A stretch of 64,000 nt of DNA from Clavelina lepadiformis (taxonomy: Eukaryota > Chordata > Ascidiacea > Aplousobranchia > Clavelinidae). A program made the translations under genes and the position numbers. Where the stretch lies: the NCBI RefSeq assembly GCF_947623445.1, contig NC_135242.1:3100001-3164000 (forward strand), written 5' to 3'. Below are positions 1 to 11,512 of this stretch, piece by piece; the first letter of the stretch is position 1, and each line of letters starts with the position of its first letter. The notes beneath the pieces were generated by a model. It was given only the letters and a program-made list of their open reading frames with translations. It was not told where the DNA came from and searched no databases.

Positions 1-1512
1 GACTTTTTGTCTCAATGCTTGAAACGAGGCCACGACACACAACCTATCTTGTTCTGGGTTGTAGTTCTTGTTTAACAAAAATGCGGTCTGCTAGGCCGTA
101 GATACATTGAGGCAAATAAGGCACTTGCTTCCGTAAAATTCACAAAGTTTTGGCAGAAAACATTTTAGTGCTAAACTGCATTTAACGACTTAACCGGGTC
201 GTACATCGCAAATTTGCTTCCGTAAAATAGTTTACCACTATATCACCGTCACTAATGCGTTCGAAACTATTTTTCATAGCTTCTTGTTAACTTTACATAA
301 AATATTACAACATAGTAACCTAAATCTACCTTCCAAAAAGCCTTAAAAAGTTTAAATCGAGTTTTTGCATACCTATTCTCCTAACCTCACCGCCTATCAT
401 TACCGATACGCTGCCTGACCTATACACTTACGGCGAAATAATTACTTCGCGTAAAAAGATTGACCCTGGCAACGGCCTTGGTCTGGATTTTTCAGCACCT
501 AACGTTGAAAAGGTTACATTCAGTGGTGGGATTCAGCCGGTTTGCACCGGTTCGTGTGAACCTGGAATTTTAATGACTTCAAAGAACCGGTTGTAATAAT
601 TGTATGCATAAGCCTATGTATATATCGACCCCGGGTCAATATGGCATGCTGCTAGTGAGAGAACTGGATGTTAAAATATTTGAATCCCACCGCTGGTTAC
701 ATCGGATGAGCAGTCGCAAAAAAGAAAATACGATGAGTGGAGAAGAAGAAAGACGTAAAAACGCTTAGGCCCATGACGTTTAAAATTTTTAAAGAGGCAG
801 GCTCAATGTACCACACCCCCTCAAATTTGCAAGTGTGTGGGCTACGACTTAGTCTTCAAAGTCTGTTATGATGGTACTCGTCCTATTATTTTACACATAT
901 TTTTAAAAGTGAAGTGACTAGCAGACCTATCCAGAATTGCGAACTCAAGCTGGAAAATTCGAATCCAGCCGACCATAAATATTCTTTTTTACTTAGTCTT
1001 TAGAAAATCATAACTACTTTATGTTTCCTTAGCTCTATTGCATCAGACTGCTACTGATTGTTATGTTAGCCCTTCAGCCATCGTGTACCTGTTCTATGCG
1101 TGACGTTGCCAATACCAGCTGCTGGACGTCACTGTATACTGAAACTTTCCTATAATAACATTTTTACTCAAATCAATTTTCAGAATTTCAACCGAGAAAA
1201 GAAATAATATCTCTCATGAAATCAAAAATCAAACTGTTTCTGTGTTTGCATAATTTGTGCATTGCTTGTTGTAGACATGTTCCATGAATAAAACAATAGA
1301 TTGGATCTATACAAAGAGACTCGTTTGCACTTTGCGCGGACACTTCTGACGCAAAAGAGCTTGAAAACTCATCATCGTCAACAATGGCAGTTGACGTTTG
1401 ACATTCATACAATGTATAGTGATTAACTAGATAAAGTAATATTAACTAAAGCCTCCCGGCGCATTCAATTAACTCCTGATTTATATACCAGTCCGTTAGC
1501 GATTGGATAACT
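1..1512. other. Spacer, no supported gene
   Basis: Apart from the MITE at 521-695 I see no gene here. A 74-codon frame on the minus strand (1188-1412) has an acidic, serine-rich start and could be an exon of a gene continuing left of the window. It has no recognisable domain and no supporting neighbour exons, so I leave it unassigned. Confidence 0.5.
521..695. mobile_element. hAT-type MITE, 175 bp
   Basis: Short non-coding element with terminal inverted repeats: the left end begins CAGTGGTGGGATTCA and the right end is its near reverse complement (TGAATCCCACCGCTG). It is flanked by 8-bp direct repeats, GTTACATT at 513-520 and GTTACATC at 696-703 (7 of 8 match), the target-site length typical of hAT transposons. 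It contains no open frame for a transposase, so it is non-autonomous. Confidence 0.8.
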
Positions 1513-2917
1513 TTAAGGTTCGTTGTTTTGTAACAATTTGTCACATAATGTCTCTCTCTTGTGTATGTACAAGTCCAGATTTGGATATCTTTCTTTGATC
1601 ATCTCTACCATTCTTTCATCGGTCATTGTTTCGTCTTCTCTCCACTTAAAATACTTGCGATATTCTTCATCGTTTTCATCAAGAAATTTCAAGTATTTGG
1701 CGAGCTCCGCCGGAGATTCGAAATCCTCGGCGAAAATAAAGGAATCTAATGGAGCCACACTTAAAATGTCTTCCTTTGTCGGGCCCCATACAATTGGCAC
1801 CACTCCATTTTCCAGACTGTTTTTCCAAACTTTTTCAGTAATGTAATCTTTACAATGCAGAGAATTTTCAAATGCAAAGTAGAACTTGTGATTTCTTATC
1901 GCAACAGCTGCGGGATTTTCGGCAACTTTCGGCAGTGATCGGCTCTTTTCAAAACAGTTACCGTATCTGCTAAACTTGATACCAGCTTTATCAAGTTCCA
2001 TTGCGTACTCCAAACGACGGCGTTGTCCTTTTTTGCCGTCACACGCACTTGCGATCCAAATCGGAGCATGTCAAAAACAAAGAACTCTTTGAATAACGAT
2101 ATTTCAAAAGATTCCAATCCATCGCCTTTACCAGAGAAGAAAAGTTTTAGTTTAAATGCGTAAAATGCTATAAAGTGAAACAAACCCTGTTATATACAAA
2201 CCGCCAGTTTATTTTTTTCTTTTATAATATCGTCCACAACTTTTTTTCCTTTCGGGAGTTGGCGCAGCATTTCTCCTCGATCCCATTTACGATCGATGAC
2301 GTCAGAATCTCGTCTGAGAGTACTGGTCCAGTTAAAAAAAACCCTATCAAAATATCGCAAATCTTTTCCCCACGCCTCTGTTATCGATGGCGCCTCCCTT
2401 GTCCTCCAAATGTAAATTTGATCGCTTCTTCTGAAAAGTAAAAAAAGTCCATAGAGAACTTTCAACAAATTACGCCAGCGTTTTTCTCAACTTATAGACT
2501 AAGAAGAAACTAGATGATCTGTTTCCATGTTTCTGAAATGTATGGTCAAAATTATATCATGTTATACCTGTAGTATTTCCAAGGCATGTCTTTTTCGGAA
2601 ATCACTTTATGGTGAAACAGAATAGCGTCGGCTTCTTTGATGCGACTCCGGTTATGAGTTACGATACAGTTGCTGGAGTGAGTTCTGTCAATTTCAGCTT
2701 TTTCATCCCAATTGAGAATCAGAACTTTCTTATCTTTTAAAAATGAGCTCCCAGTTTTGACCCTCTTCCAATACTTTCTGCTTACAACATGAAACATGCC
2801 TAATAAGCAGGTTACATACATAAAGGCTGCAAAAACTACGATTTGTTTTTTGCCTATAACTTGTGCCACCATGGCTGCAGCTTGGAAATATAGTTTTGCG
2901 TAAAATGAAGCCTGCAA
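1513..2917 (-). CDS. Alpha-1,3-fucosyltransferase (GT10 family), type II Golgi protein
   Basis: Transfers fucose from GDP-fucose to N-acetyllactosamine-type glycans in the Golgi. Exon 1 (2568-2917) starts with a short cytoplasmic tail and one membrane segment (about residues 25-45), as in type II glycosyltransferases, and ends at a CAG/GTATAA donor. Exon 2 (about 2190-2430) follows a TTTTCAG acceptor in phase and carries FNWT with the RRDSD signature of the family. Exon 3 (about 1513-2055) carries the donor-binding part: FAFENSLHCKDYITEKVW, GVVPIVWG, and a YFKWR motif near the end. The join between exons 2 and 3 is odd: the frame demands W-I-A-S-A-C just after K-L-A-V, yet no AG acceptor lies there and a stop sits just upstream. 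This may be a non-canonical intron, an assembly indel or a decaying gene. Family identity is firm; which vertebrate FUT it matches is not. Confidence 0.85.
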
Positions 2918-3956
2918 TTAGAAGCCTGCAAACACTTTAGTAAATATAGTAGCTCTATAACAATGAAAGAAAAATACAAACACCCATTAACGTGGTGTCT
3001 TTATCGTTGTGTCGTTATCGTATCCTGTCGTTTTCTGCTGCATCATGCACACGCCGTGAGATGACAGTTTCCTTGATGCTGAGACGGGCCGTCCCATTCA
3101 GATGACACCAATAAGGAAATCCGTCTTGATTTCTGATTTTTGCCATAATATCCCAGTATTGTTTAACCCTAACCCGGATTTATAAGTTGCTAAATCGGCC
3201 TTAGACGTTTTGCTATTGTATTAGGTGATATATATAGTTGTTGTTGTTGTTGTAGTATAGTTATAAACTAAATTGCCAAATACGCTCGCTAACGTTTTAA
3301 TTTAAAATTGGTGATGCTGGGCAGAATAAACTTCAATTTAAGTTACGTTTGAAGCTCCTTTTCAGTTTCCTGTCGACCTAACTTGATTTTTACGGTGTAA
3401 ATAATACGATCTACATCTAAAATTTAAATTTTCTTTTTGATATAAATCTTACTTGAAATGGAAGACCTAACCGTCTACCTTTAACAACGGACTGTTGCCT
3501 TATGCTTAGATGTATCTTTCACAAGTCACTTTCTACGTTAACAGGTTATTGTCATTTAAGTTAAAGAATTGTGGGTAATCAAATTTTGACGTCATCCAAA
3601 TGTGCATCTATTTTCAGTCCAACCACGCTGCTATGAAAAACTTCAACCAATTTTCTATGTGGTTGGTACAATTTCAACAACAACTTCCAGCTATAAACAA
3701 AATTAAATTTGCTTGTATTTAAAAAGTCTTACTGACTTCTCCAAAGCGAAAAAGAGTAGGCCGATTTAAATCGTTCGCTGCGCATAACTCGTCACAAGTT
3801 TTTATTCTAACTTTCATGATGTTTCAGCTTTTGGTTTAAAAATGTTGTAAGTTGTTAAAATCACATTTTTTACTGCGTGCTCAGCCAGATACTTTCAAGC
3901 CACCATATCAATTTTATCTATTCTCTTTCCCAAAGAAGTTGAGAACATTCAAAATT
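2918..3956. other. Spacer between fucosyltransferase and acetylcholinesterase
   Basis: No gene seen. It holds the 5' flank of the fucosyltransferase gene and a short GTT microsatellite at about 3238-3254. Confidence 0.5.
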
Positions 3957-3962
3957 TTATTT
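3957..3962 (-). promoter_or_regulatory. Poly(A) signal AATAAA of the acetylcholinesterase gene
   Basis: The minus strand reads AATAAA about 55 nt after the acetylcholinesterase stop codon at 4016. Position and sequence fit the cleavage signal for that gene. Confidence 0.55.
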
Positions 3963-4015
3963 CCTTTTTTAGGTATATCCAAGAAAAAATTTAGAAAACA
4001 AAAGATTTTGCAACG

Positions 4016-7000
4016 TCATTCATCGTCGGAATAATTTCGAAAAGCGCGGTTCCACGATTCCATGGATTCCGCCCATCTGCGGAATTCCATTCTCCACAAC
4101 ACATCGGCTTCGTCATTGTCCCCTTTCGATAAATCATCTTAATTAAAATGGAAACACTGCACAAAATTACTTCTAGTACCAGGTAATCCTCCGCCATCTC
4201 ACCTGTGGCGTTCTGGATGTATGGAAGATATAGTTCCCAGAAAGCGCAATAAAAAGCCTGCGGTGCCGGGCTCCTCACGATGTCGCTTTCGGGCGCGATT
4301 TCAACGTAGTTCTGGAATTTTTCATCGAACGCTGGCCAAAGTAAATTAGCCTTTTTCTTAGTTGACCTCACCGGTCCGTTTGGATTTCTGTGACGGCATT
4401 ACGTTATGAGAACATGACGGAATGACAGTTGTAAATTCATAACGAAATCACATTTAGACGACACCCACTAACCCGAATTTTGCAAAATTTGTCCAATAGC
4501 GAACCATCCGTGTCGATACATCTCGATCTCTGTCATTATAGCCCCTCGCGTAAGGGAAATCACCAAACATGGGAAGACCAAAGACGAGCTCTATCTCGTA
4601 GCCGTGCATGACGCCGGCCCATTGTGGCCAGGGATTGGTGGAGAGGCGGTAGGAGAAATGATACGTGAAGACATTCTTCGCAATCTCTGAATGAAGTCTG
4701 AAACGACATATTTATGACGTTTTCCAAAACAAATGATGCTATGAGCGTGATATGAAAGAAGCATGGACCTCGTAAAGTGATTGACATGGTTAGCTGATTA
4801 TGAAGTCTATAACCGCATATCTCGCTTCATCATTATAGCCATTAGCAAAAACAATGCATGCACTCTGGCGAAAGGGTTTCTCCGCCATTTGGAATTGAGT
4901 ATATGTGTGCAATAATGACACCTTTACGTTAAAAATACCTTAAATATGTAATTTTTGTAACAAGGCTACAATCAAGCGCGAAGTCGGAGACGGACGAATA
5001 GTGAAGGACGCTCAAGTCACATTGAGATCCAGCGCTTATCAATCAGGGTGGGATCAACGAAAGGACTATAACCACTTTTACCTCAAATATGAAATGACTA
5101 ATTTAGGGTTAACAAAATCAGCTTACTTGGACATTTTCATGGTGGGACAGCGGATGTGAAAATGGTCGACAATCTCGTCCAATGCGTCCCTGTACTGGGC
5201 AGGGTTGGAGGGGTTCTCCCAGTCGGAGTACATAAAAGATGCTGCCCATCTTCCTAACGCGTTTGTTCGGAGTCCACACAGCCGCATTCCACTGGTATAC
5301 TGTCGTCTGCGAGGTGTTGTACAACTTTACTATTCAGTATTGTTTGCGTAATTGTTTACCAATGAGAGTGACAATTTCACCGAAAGTAGGTCACAGAGCC
5401 CATAGTTAAAGATGGGCGATTAAGTTAGGAGAATTGATGCAAAACGTTCATTTTAGTTCTTTACGGTTTAATTAGAATTAGGTTAAAGACTGGAAGATTT
5501 ATGTTCGGTTGTTATGTTATAACATTAACGCTAGTTTAACAGAAAACTGAGAAAGAGAGCTTTGAACGCACGATTTTTTCCCGTAAAATAGTCGCAGCTT
5601 TAACTTATTGTCACCGCAGCTTACCTGGTTATCAAGCTTTCTGTGCTGATGTTGAATCCGGAAATCGAGTAAATGTTGAAGTAGGAACCCTCGTTTGAGT
5701 TGAAGCCAAGAAGCATGTCAATCTCGTCGTGTTTTCTATTTACCACCATCTAAAAATAATATCGAAATAAATCATAAACCTATAAAACGACAGCAGACAG
5801 CAGTGTGACGTAAGTCAAAATTTTGCTTTTGTCACTGACACACCTCGTGCGGATGTTCCGGAAGAAAGTTGGTTCCGTAGACAGGAACAAAAGGAAAATC
5901 GAAGATCTCTGACGTGATCCATGACGCAGAGAATAAATCATCAACATCCTGGGATCGGAGACAGGCCAACATGCTCGTGTAATTGGTCGTGGAGCAAGAG
6001 AGAGAGGTCGCTAATGTTTTAGTTCGCTCCAGGGCTGTCTCGAGACTAACTGCTGACCAGGGCGTCATCGCGTTTCCACTTTGTAAAATAACTCTACAAA
6101 ATAGATGCGCCCCGGTTAATGGTCGTTGTCGTTTTATCTTTATCTGGTTTAGTTATTTGTTTCTTATTTTCCCTACATCACCTGTTAAATAATCCTCTGC
6201 TAGATGGCGCCAGAGTGTGAAGAGAAATGGACGCTGCACCGGCACTTTCTCCAAATAAGGTTACGTTGTCAGCGTTACCGCCAAACGCATGAATGTTGTC
6301 CCTAACCCACTTGAACGCCCACTGCTGGTCGAGCATACCCACATTGCCGGGGGCTGATTCATCGAGGGGCGGCAAAAATCCAAGTGGACCCAACCTAAGG
6401 TAACAGAGAAATGCTAATGACAGTAAGAATACTGTTTTGTTTTCTACAGATAAAAATCCGCACAAGTAGTCTTACTCTTACACAAGACGCATCGGGGCTT
6501 TTGATATGATAAATGACATTAAAACACTTGAAAACACTCCATATTTGAAGAACTGGTCACTTTGAAATAATATTAATAACTTACATAATATTATTGCTAA
6601 CGATATAATGTTAATGCTGTAATAACCTGTAGTTAAATGAAACAACAACCACGTTCCCAGCCGCGGATAAATATCTTCCGTCATATACGGAAAGTGCGGA
6701 GGTTCCGCTAAAAAATGATCCGCCGTATACCCAAACCATTACAGCTAGGCGTTCTTGTCCGCTGTTTGCGGGGGTCCACACGTTTAAATGGAGACAATCC
6801 TCGCTCTTACGGTTGGGTGCGTTCCACATTTCCGCTCCTGTGCGGAAAATTACAGCTCCGTTAAAAAACAGCCAAATAAATAAGCAACAGGGATCCACAC
6901 GTTGCACCAATTTGGATACTGAGATTAATTATTGAAACAAAAAAACAACCTGGAAACCCAGGAAAGAACTCGTCGTCTTGATGGAAGCAAGTAGGGCCGA

Positions 7001-7989
7001 ACTCAGTGGCGTTTAACACTTGTTTCCACGGTAACGGGTCTTCCGGGCCCGAGAAGCGTAGCGGAGCCACCGCGAAGCGGATTCCGAGATAGGCGTCTAC
7101 ATGCCGTGGCTCTCCATTGACGCCAACAGTAAGGTGCTTCCCCATTACTTCACCATAACTGGCAAAAGAAAATCTTTAATAACACTCTGTTGGCTGGGCT
7201 TATCTTCATGAAGCATTTCCAACGGCACAAAAACATTTTTAACCCGATTATTGAACCTGATTGTGCTACACGTCATAGTGGAATGAAATTGCGAACTACT
7301 CGAATGCAAGATTAACCTTTAGCTAACGGGAAATGGTCGCATTTATTACCGTTCCACATATCGGCGTTATGTGCATAGCGATGTGATAATAATCTATTGA
7401 ATGGCGAGACAAAAGGAATTGGCAAACATAAGTCAATTATTTTAAAAGCATCCTATCATTGTTCGGGTTGACGTTTCCCCATTTAAATCGTTACTAAATT
7501 TACCACAGATTTGGCTCTACCAATGAGAAAGTGAAAAGGCAAGCAGAGATAAACCGTTAAATTTAAACTGACCAACAGAAGAGAAAAGCCTGAACAAGGA
7601 AATCTTCGTTAGTTGAATTATTGATAATAAATAATCGCTGATAGTTTTCAAAAATGTGAGAAACGCTCTTGACATCATAATTGCGACGCAACGTCCAATT
7701 GAGTGACGTCGGAAATGCAGCAAGAGCTCGGTAAAGCGTCATTGGTTGGAGCCATATGCTTCTGCAAACAACTGTTGTTGGAATATAACCCGCAACAGTA
7801 GGGCGATTGCCGAAGGCCCTAACGCGCTTCTCCATATCCTTAGAAACTACGACTATTCTTAGTTTATTAGCTCATAGTGATAATTATAACGTTACATATT
7901 TACCTGGTCGATACTCGTGGTTGCGCATCATGCGCGGAAATCAACGATATGGCCACAGCAAAGACAACAGAAAATTTGTAAAACATCAT
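4016..7989 (-). CDS. ACHE: Acetylcholinesterase, secreted, with tetramerisation-type C-tail
   Basis: Hydrolyses acetylcholine. Ten exons: 7904-7989, 6950-7158, 6627-6837, 6182-6394, 5844-6093, 5625-5749, 5127-5306, 4473-4697, 4203-4387, 4016-4137. All join in phase and give 601 residues. Residues 1-19 are a signal peptide. The triad is Ser219 (GESAG), Glu343 (NEGS) and His456 (MHGYE). The choline-site Trp103 lies in EMWN, and both acyl-pocket phenylalanines (306, 308, in FDFPFVPV) are kept, so it is acetyl- rather than butyryl-type. Six cysteines match the three conserved disulfides. Oddity: the oxyanion motif reads YGGSF, with Ser139 where nearly all cholinesterases have Gly. The last exon, reached by a 65-nt intron with frame change, encodes a W-rich tail like the vertebrate T peptide but lacks its end cysteine. 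The start may be trans-spliced: a TTTTCAG lies 1 nt before the ATG. Confidence 0.93.
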
Positions 7990-9332
7990 GCTGAAAAGAA
8001 ACAAAACATTCTTTATATGCATAGGCTCGGCGCGCATTCGATCGAGACAAAATTCTAGTTTAACGAGGGTCGTAATCGTTGTTTAATTTTTACAATCCGA
8101 CTTCAAATGCAATCCACTTTTGCCTTGAACTTCTTTATTTCCGAGCAGAAAGTTCGTAACAGAACAAGCTACAACTTCTATGGAATTGGTCGACTTAAGC
8201 GCACAATAGATAGTCCACTATCCGAATCGGAGGTTACAAATACCTGTCGCTCAAACTAACAAAACGTAAGAAACAATAATTGGTTAACCGCGCAACTAAA
8301 GGTTCCTAACGTTTTAAAACTTAGCTGCTTACTTCCAAGATTATAGCCAGTCGCAAGAACTGTTTTCGCATTCCACAAATCCCAACTTTCCTCGCACTAA
8401 CTTCGCAATTAAAATAGCTCACGCTCACGCAAGTTGCTGCGATTCTCTCGTTGAAGCGTCGTGCCCTTTAACACAGCTGATTGCTGTTGTCACCTCAGCT
8501 TAAGTGACGTCATAATTGACCTGATAAGTTTAGGAATTTTGACTTTAAGCTGCTGCACTGGGGAGGCATTTTTATGTCAAAAATGGAATAAATTTATGAC
8601 CGGAACAAGAACAAAATGGGCTGATATGCTTAATTCCACCAAAGCAGCGAGTTCTCGTATTTTGTCCATATTCAACCGAACGATCACGGTCTTATTCCAA
8701 TATTTTTGATTTTCTTTATGTGTTGAGCGTATCTCTGTGGTGGATAAAACACTGGCACCCACTGTATTGATACTGTAAGTGTACAAGATACGCTGGTTAA
8801 CGACCATCACGATAACGCAATCACTCCAGTATTACGACCACTTCGCAGAGGGTACGCCTTGCTGTTGCAATGGATAACATTCTGTTTCGCCAACGCGACC
8901 ACTCCCGTATCCAGACAACGACCGCAATAAAGTTGGCACGAAACAACTGATTGAACCCTGCCTCACACGACCATTAATCCAACATTAAGTCAAGATTTGC
9001 GAATGTTTAACCCGCAATTGTTAAATCATAACTAATTAACTGCAGCTGCGCCGTAAATATCTAAGACTGTATTTTAGCAAGTGCTTGCGTGCATCTGTGC
9101 GCGCACACAGATTATAGTGCATGGCATTCATTTACTACAAGTGATTCTGCTGTGACAGTTCAAAGTTGTTCAGTGCTTTATAAATAGTTTTTTAAATAAG
9201 TAAAAGATATGAAACTGTTTCTGAAAGAAAAAGATATTGGCCATGTCATAGGTTTCGAGTACGAGTTTCAAAGTCAACTATGAGTTTTCAACTTCTGCTT
9301 TAAAACAAGCGTCTATCAAAGAGTTTTTGTAG
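7990..9332. other. Spacer, no gene seen
   Basis: Upstream flank of the acetylcholinesterase gene. Several short frames occur on both strands but none shows a domain, splice partners or base bias that supports coding. Confidence 0.5.
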
Positions 9333-9720
9333 TCTCTCTCTCTTTCTCTCTTTTCGAAGCTCTCTTTTTCCTTTCAAGAGGTTCGTGGGGCAGCAGTTCT
9401 AGGAGCTCCCGGAACAGTTCGCGATCTTTCGCCAATGCTGTCAGTTCGGCTAAATGAATACCATGTGGTGACCAGGCCAGATTAGAGATGTATGTGTCCC
9501 ACCTGGTTCTCTTTCGACCCGTTAGTCTTTTACCGGTCGGTGTGGTAAGCATGACTTGGTTTGCAAGCCTTTCCTGAAGCATACTGGTGACATACCCAAA
9601 CCATCGTAGTTGGGACCAATCAATGCGAAAAAGTAGGGGTTCAACATTTAGAGGTTTATGGATTTTGGTGCTACGCATTTGATCTAATTCTATAGATTTC
9701 ACTGTATTGACTTTACAGTT
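9333..9720 (-). mobile_element. LINE (non-LTR retrotransposon) 3' fragment, end of reverse transcriptase ORF
   Basis: An open frame of about 128 codons (9316-9702) reads like the C-terminal end of a LINE reverse transcriptase ORF: SQLRWFGYV, then QERLANQV, then GRKRTRWDTYISNLAW, followed by an acidic helix. This RWxGHVxRM...GRPRTRW layout is common at the end of many animal LINE proteins. The endonuclease and catalytic RT domains are absent, so the copy is 5'-truncated, as usual for LINEs. A GA-rich simple tail (9333-9352 on the plus strand as TCTCTC) lies at its 3' side. No stop codon breaks the remaining part, so it may be fairly young. Confidence 0.75.
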
Positions 9721-11210
9721 TACAACATATACTTTTTTAAAAATCTACTTTCTGAAGCATACACCAGTGAGCGCGCTCTTTCGCTTATTATCCAAGAGTT
9801 CTTGTAGAAGTAAGTGATTAATTGCGTATGGCGTTTATTAGATGTAGGCTATTTCGCAGCAACACCTAAGGCTGTATTACGTATTAAATGCGTATTGAAC
9901 ATGTCTCAAATACAAATACAATCACAAAAACACGATTTATCAACTCTCTATAGTTTACTACATACTGTAGTCTACTCTACTCCATAAGGTCTTGTGTACA
10001 ATTCTGACGTCATACTTTAGTATGAATTCCGCTATCTCGACCACTTAGCCTAACTACTGTTCCGCGGTTGGTCGACTTAACGGGGTTCTGCTGTAGTAAC
10101 GTATATGGAAAACGGGGCAATGCAAAGCTAGGTGTAAAATTTTGACTAAAGCATTTTATGCTTTGTACATATAGAACCACCGGGATATAAAATAAAGAAA
10201 CGGAGAAGCTAGTTGTCTCAAAACTAAAATTTCCTTTTTTTTCGAAAAAAGACATCTACAATTTCTTTGAAAAGGTTTCTTGTAGAAAAATTTGTGCGCT
10301 GAGATACAACCTTTCTGCAATGTTGGGCGCTCCATATGTTTTGATTTAATAAATTTTGCCCGGTTTTTGAATTGATTAAGTTAGTTGTTTTCATATTTCG
10401 AATCCTGAATACGGTAAACTTATGCTCAGCCGGTGGCAGCAGATACCTCAATCTTTATATTTCCGGTCAAAGCAAAAATATGTTAATATGGTAGCCTTTT
10501 ACACTCAGGATTATATGCTTTATTTTTATGATAGTTTTAGTTCTTATTTTCTAGGCTATATCCTGCTGGCAAGCGTCAAATCTCATTCATCCACGAAAGC
10601 ACCTTTTACAAATTTGAAAGTTTGCAAAGTAATCGGTCCATGTAGATTGTTTTTCAAAACATTCGCGGATGACAGCTGTATCAATATGCTCATGCACTTA
10701 GAATACTATTTTTATATTCTTTCGTATAAATAGATTAATTAAAATTTTAGTTAAATTTGAATATTTTCTAACAATCTCTAACAGTGGCAAGAAGTAATTG
10801 GAGACCCTTAACTTGCCTAGATAAAGGATAGCTATGTCGTAGAATTTATGTGAGTGTGGTTGTGTATTACACTTTTACGGAACGTAGACATAGGCTAATA
10901 CTGTAATTTAATTTACTATGAGAATATCAAAAATAGCAAGTTTGCGCAACTTTGTTTACTTTGCAAAAGAAATGTGCTGGCAAGATTTTCCTGATTAGGC
11001 TAGTCGGTTGCGCGAGAAGCGTTGCCAGGTTCATTTTGATACTATAATATTGTGCGGTATGATAGTAACCGTTATGCTCGCTCGGAGGAAAGTCTTTGCA
11101 CGACTTAAACTCGGTGATGATTTCCCATCGCTCGAGCCAGCCCTTCGCAATTTCCGTTTTTATGTCAAATTTGTTTTGGACTTCCAGGCATTGTGTTGCG
11201 ACGTGAAATG
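9721..11210. other. Spacer, no gene seen
   Basis: AT-rich spacer. Frames of 70-130 codons exist on both strands (for example 10927-11337 on minus) but none has a recognisable domain, and the longest overlaps the inverted-repeat element at 11212-11512. Confidence 0.45.
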
Positions 11211-11211
11211 T

Positions 11212-11512
11212 GAATATTGTAAAATGTGTGACACTGGGTGTAGTCCCAAATTTGGTCCGGGTGTTGTGACGTAATAATTTACCGGACTCAACATAAGTTT
11301 TCCGCTTGAAAACGTCGGAGATTGACGTCGAGTTCAAGAAAAACTTACAAGATTACAAATTTACAAACAAGGTCACAATAATAACAAACTTACCGAGAAC
11401 ACAAGGTTTTTGATCGGAAAACTTGCGCTGAATCATGCTACCGTTTTACTTTACAATGCCAGGAACAAATTTGGGACGACACCGGTTGTCACAGATTTTA
11501 TATTTATGTTTT
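11212..11512. mobile_element. Long-inverted-repeat (foldback) element, ~300 bp
   Basis: Two arms of roughly 40 bp are near reverse complements. The left arm holds GGGTGTAGTCCCAAATTTG (11235-11253) and the right arm CAAATTTGGGACGACACC (11466 onward). Similarity continues outward through TGTGACA and AAAAT. A second, inner pair (AAGTTTTCCG near 11296 and CGGAAAACTT near 11416) extends the hairpin. There is no coding frame for a transposase. No clear target duplication was found, so the exact ends are approximate. Confidence 0.6.

Noticed and set aside
925-980. tRNA gene suggested by ATTCGAATCC
   Set aside because: The stem arms do not pair as a tRNA cloverleaf and no proper A box or acceptor stem was found.
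3991-4371. Read-through frame giving acetylcholinesterase a hydrophobic (GPI-like) tail
   Set aside because: A 65-nt intron inside it restores homology to the cholinesterase C-tail in another frame, and the ten-exon model then closes to whole codons.
7563-7835. Minus-strand frame within the acetylcholinesterase region
   Set aside because: It lies in intron 1; the signal-peptide exon joins directly to the exon at 6950-7158 in phase.
10927-11337. 136-codon minus-strand frame as a gene
   Set aside because: It overlaps the inverted-repeat element, has no domain and no splice partners.
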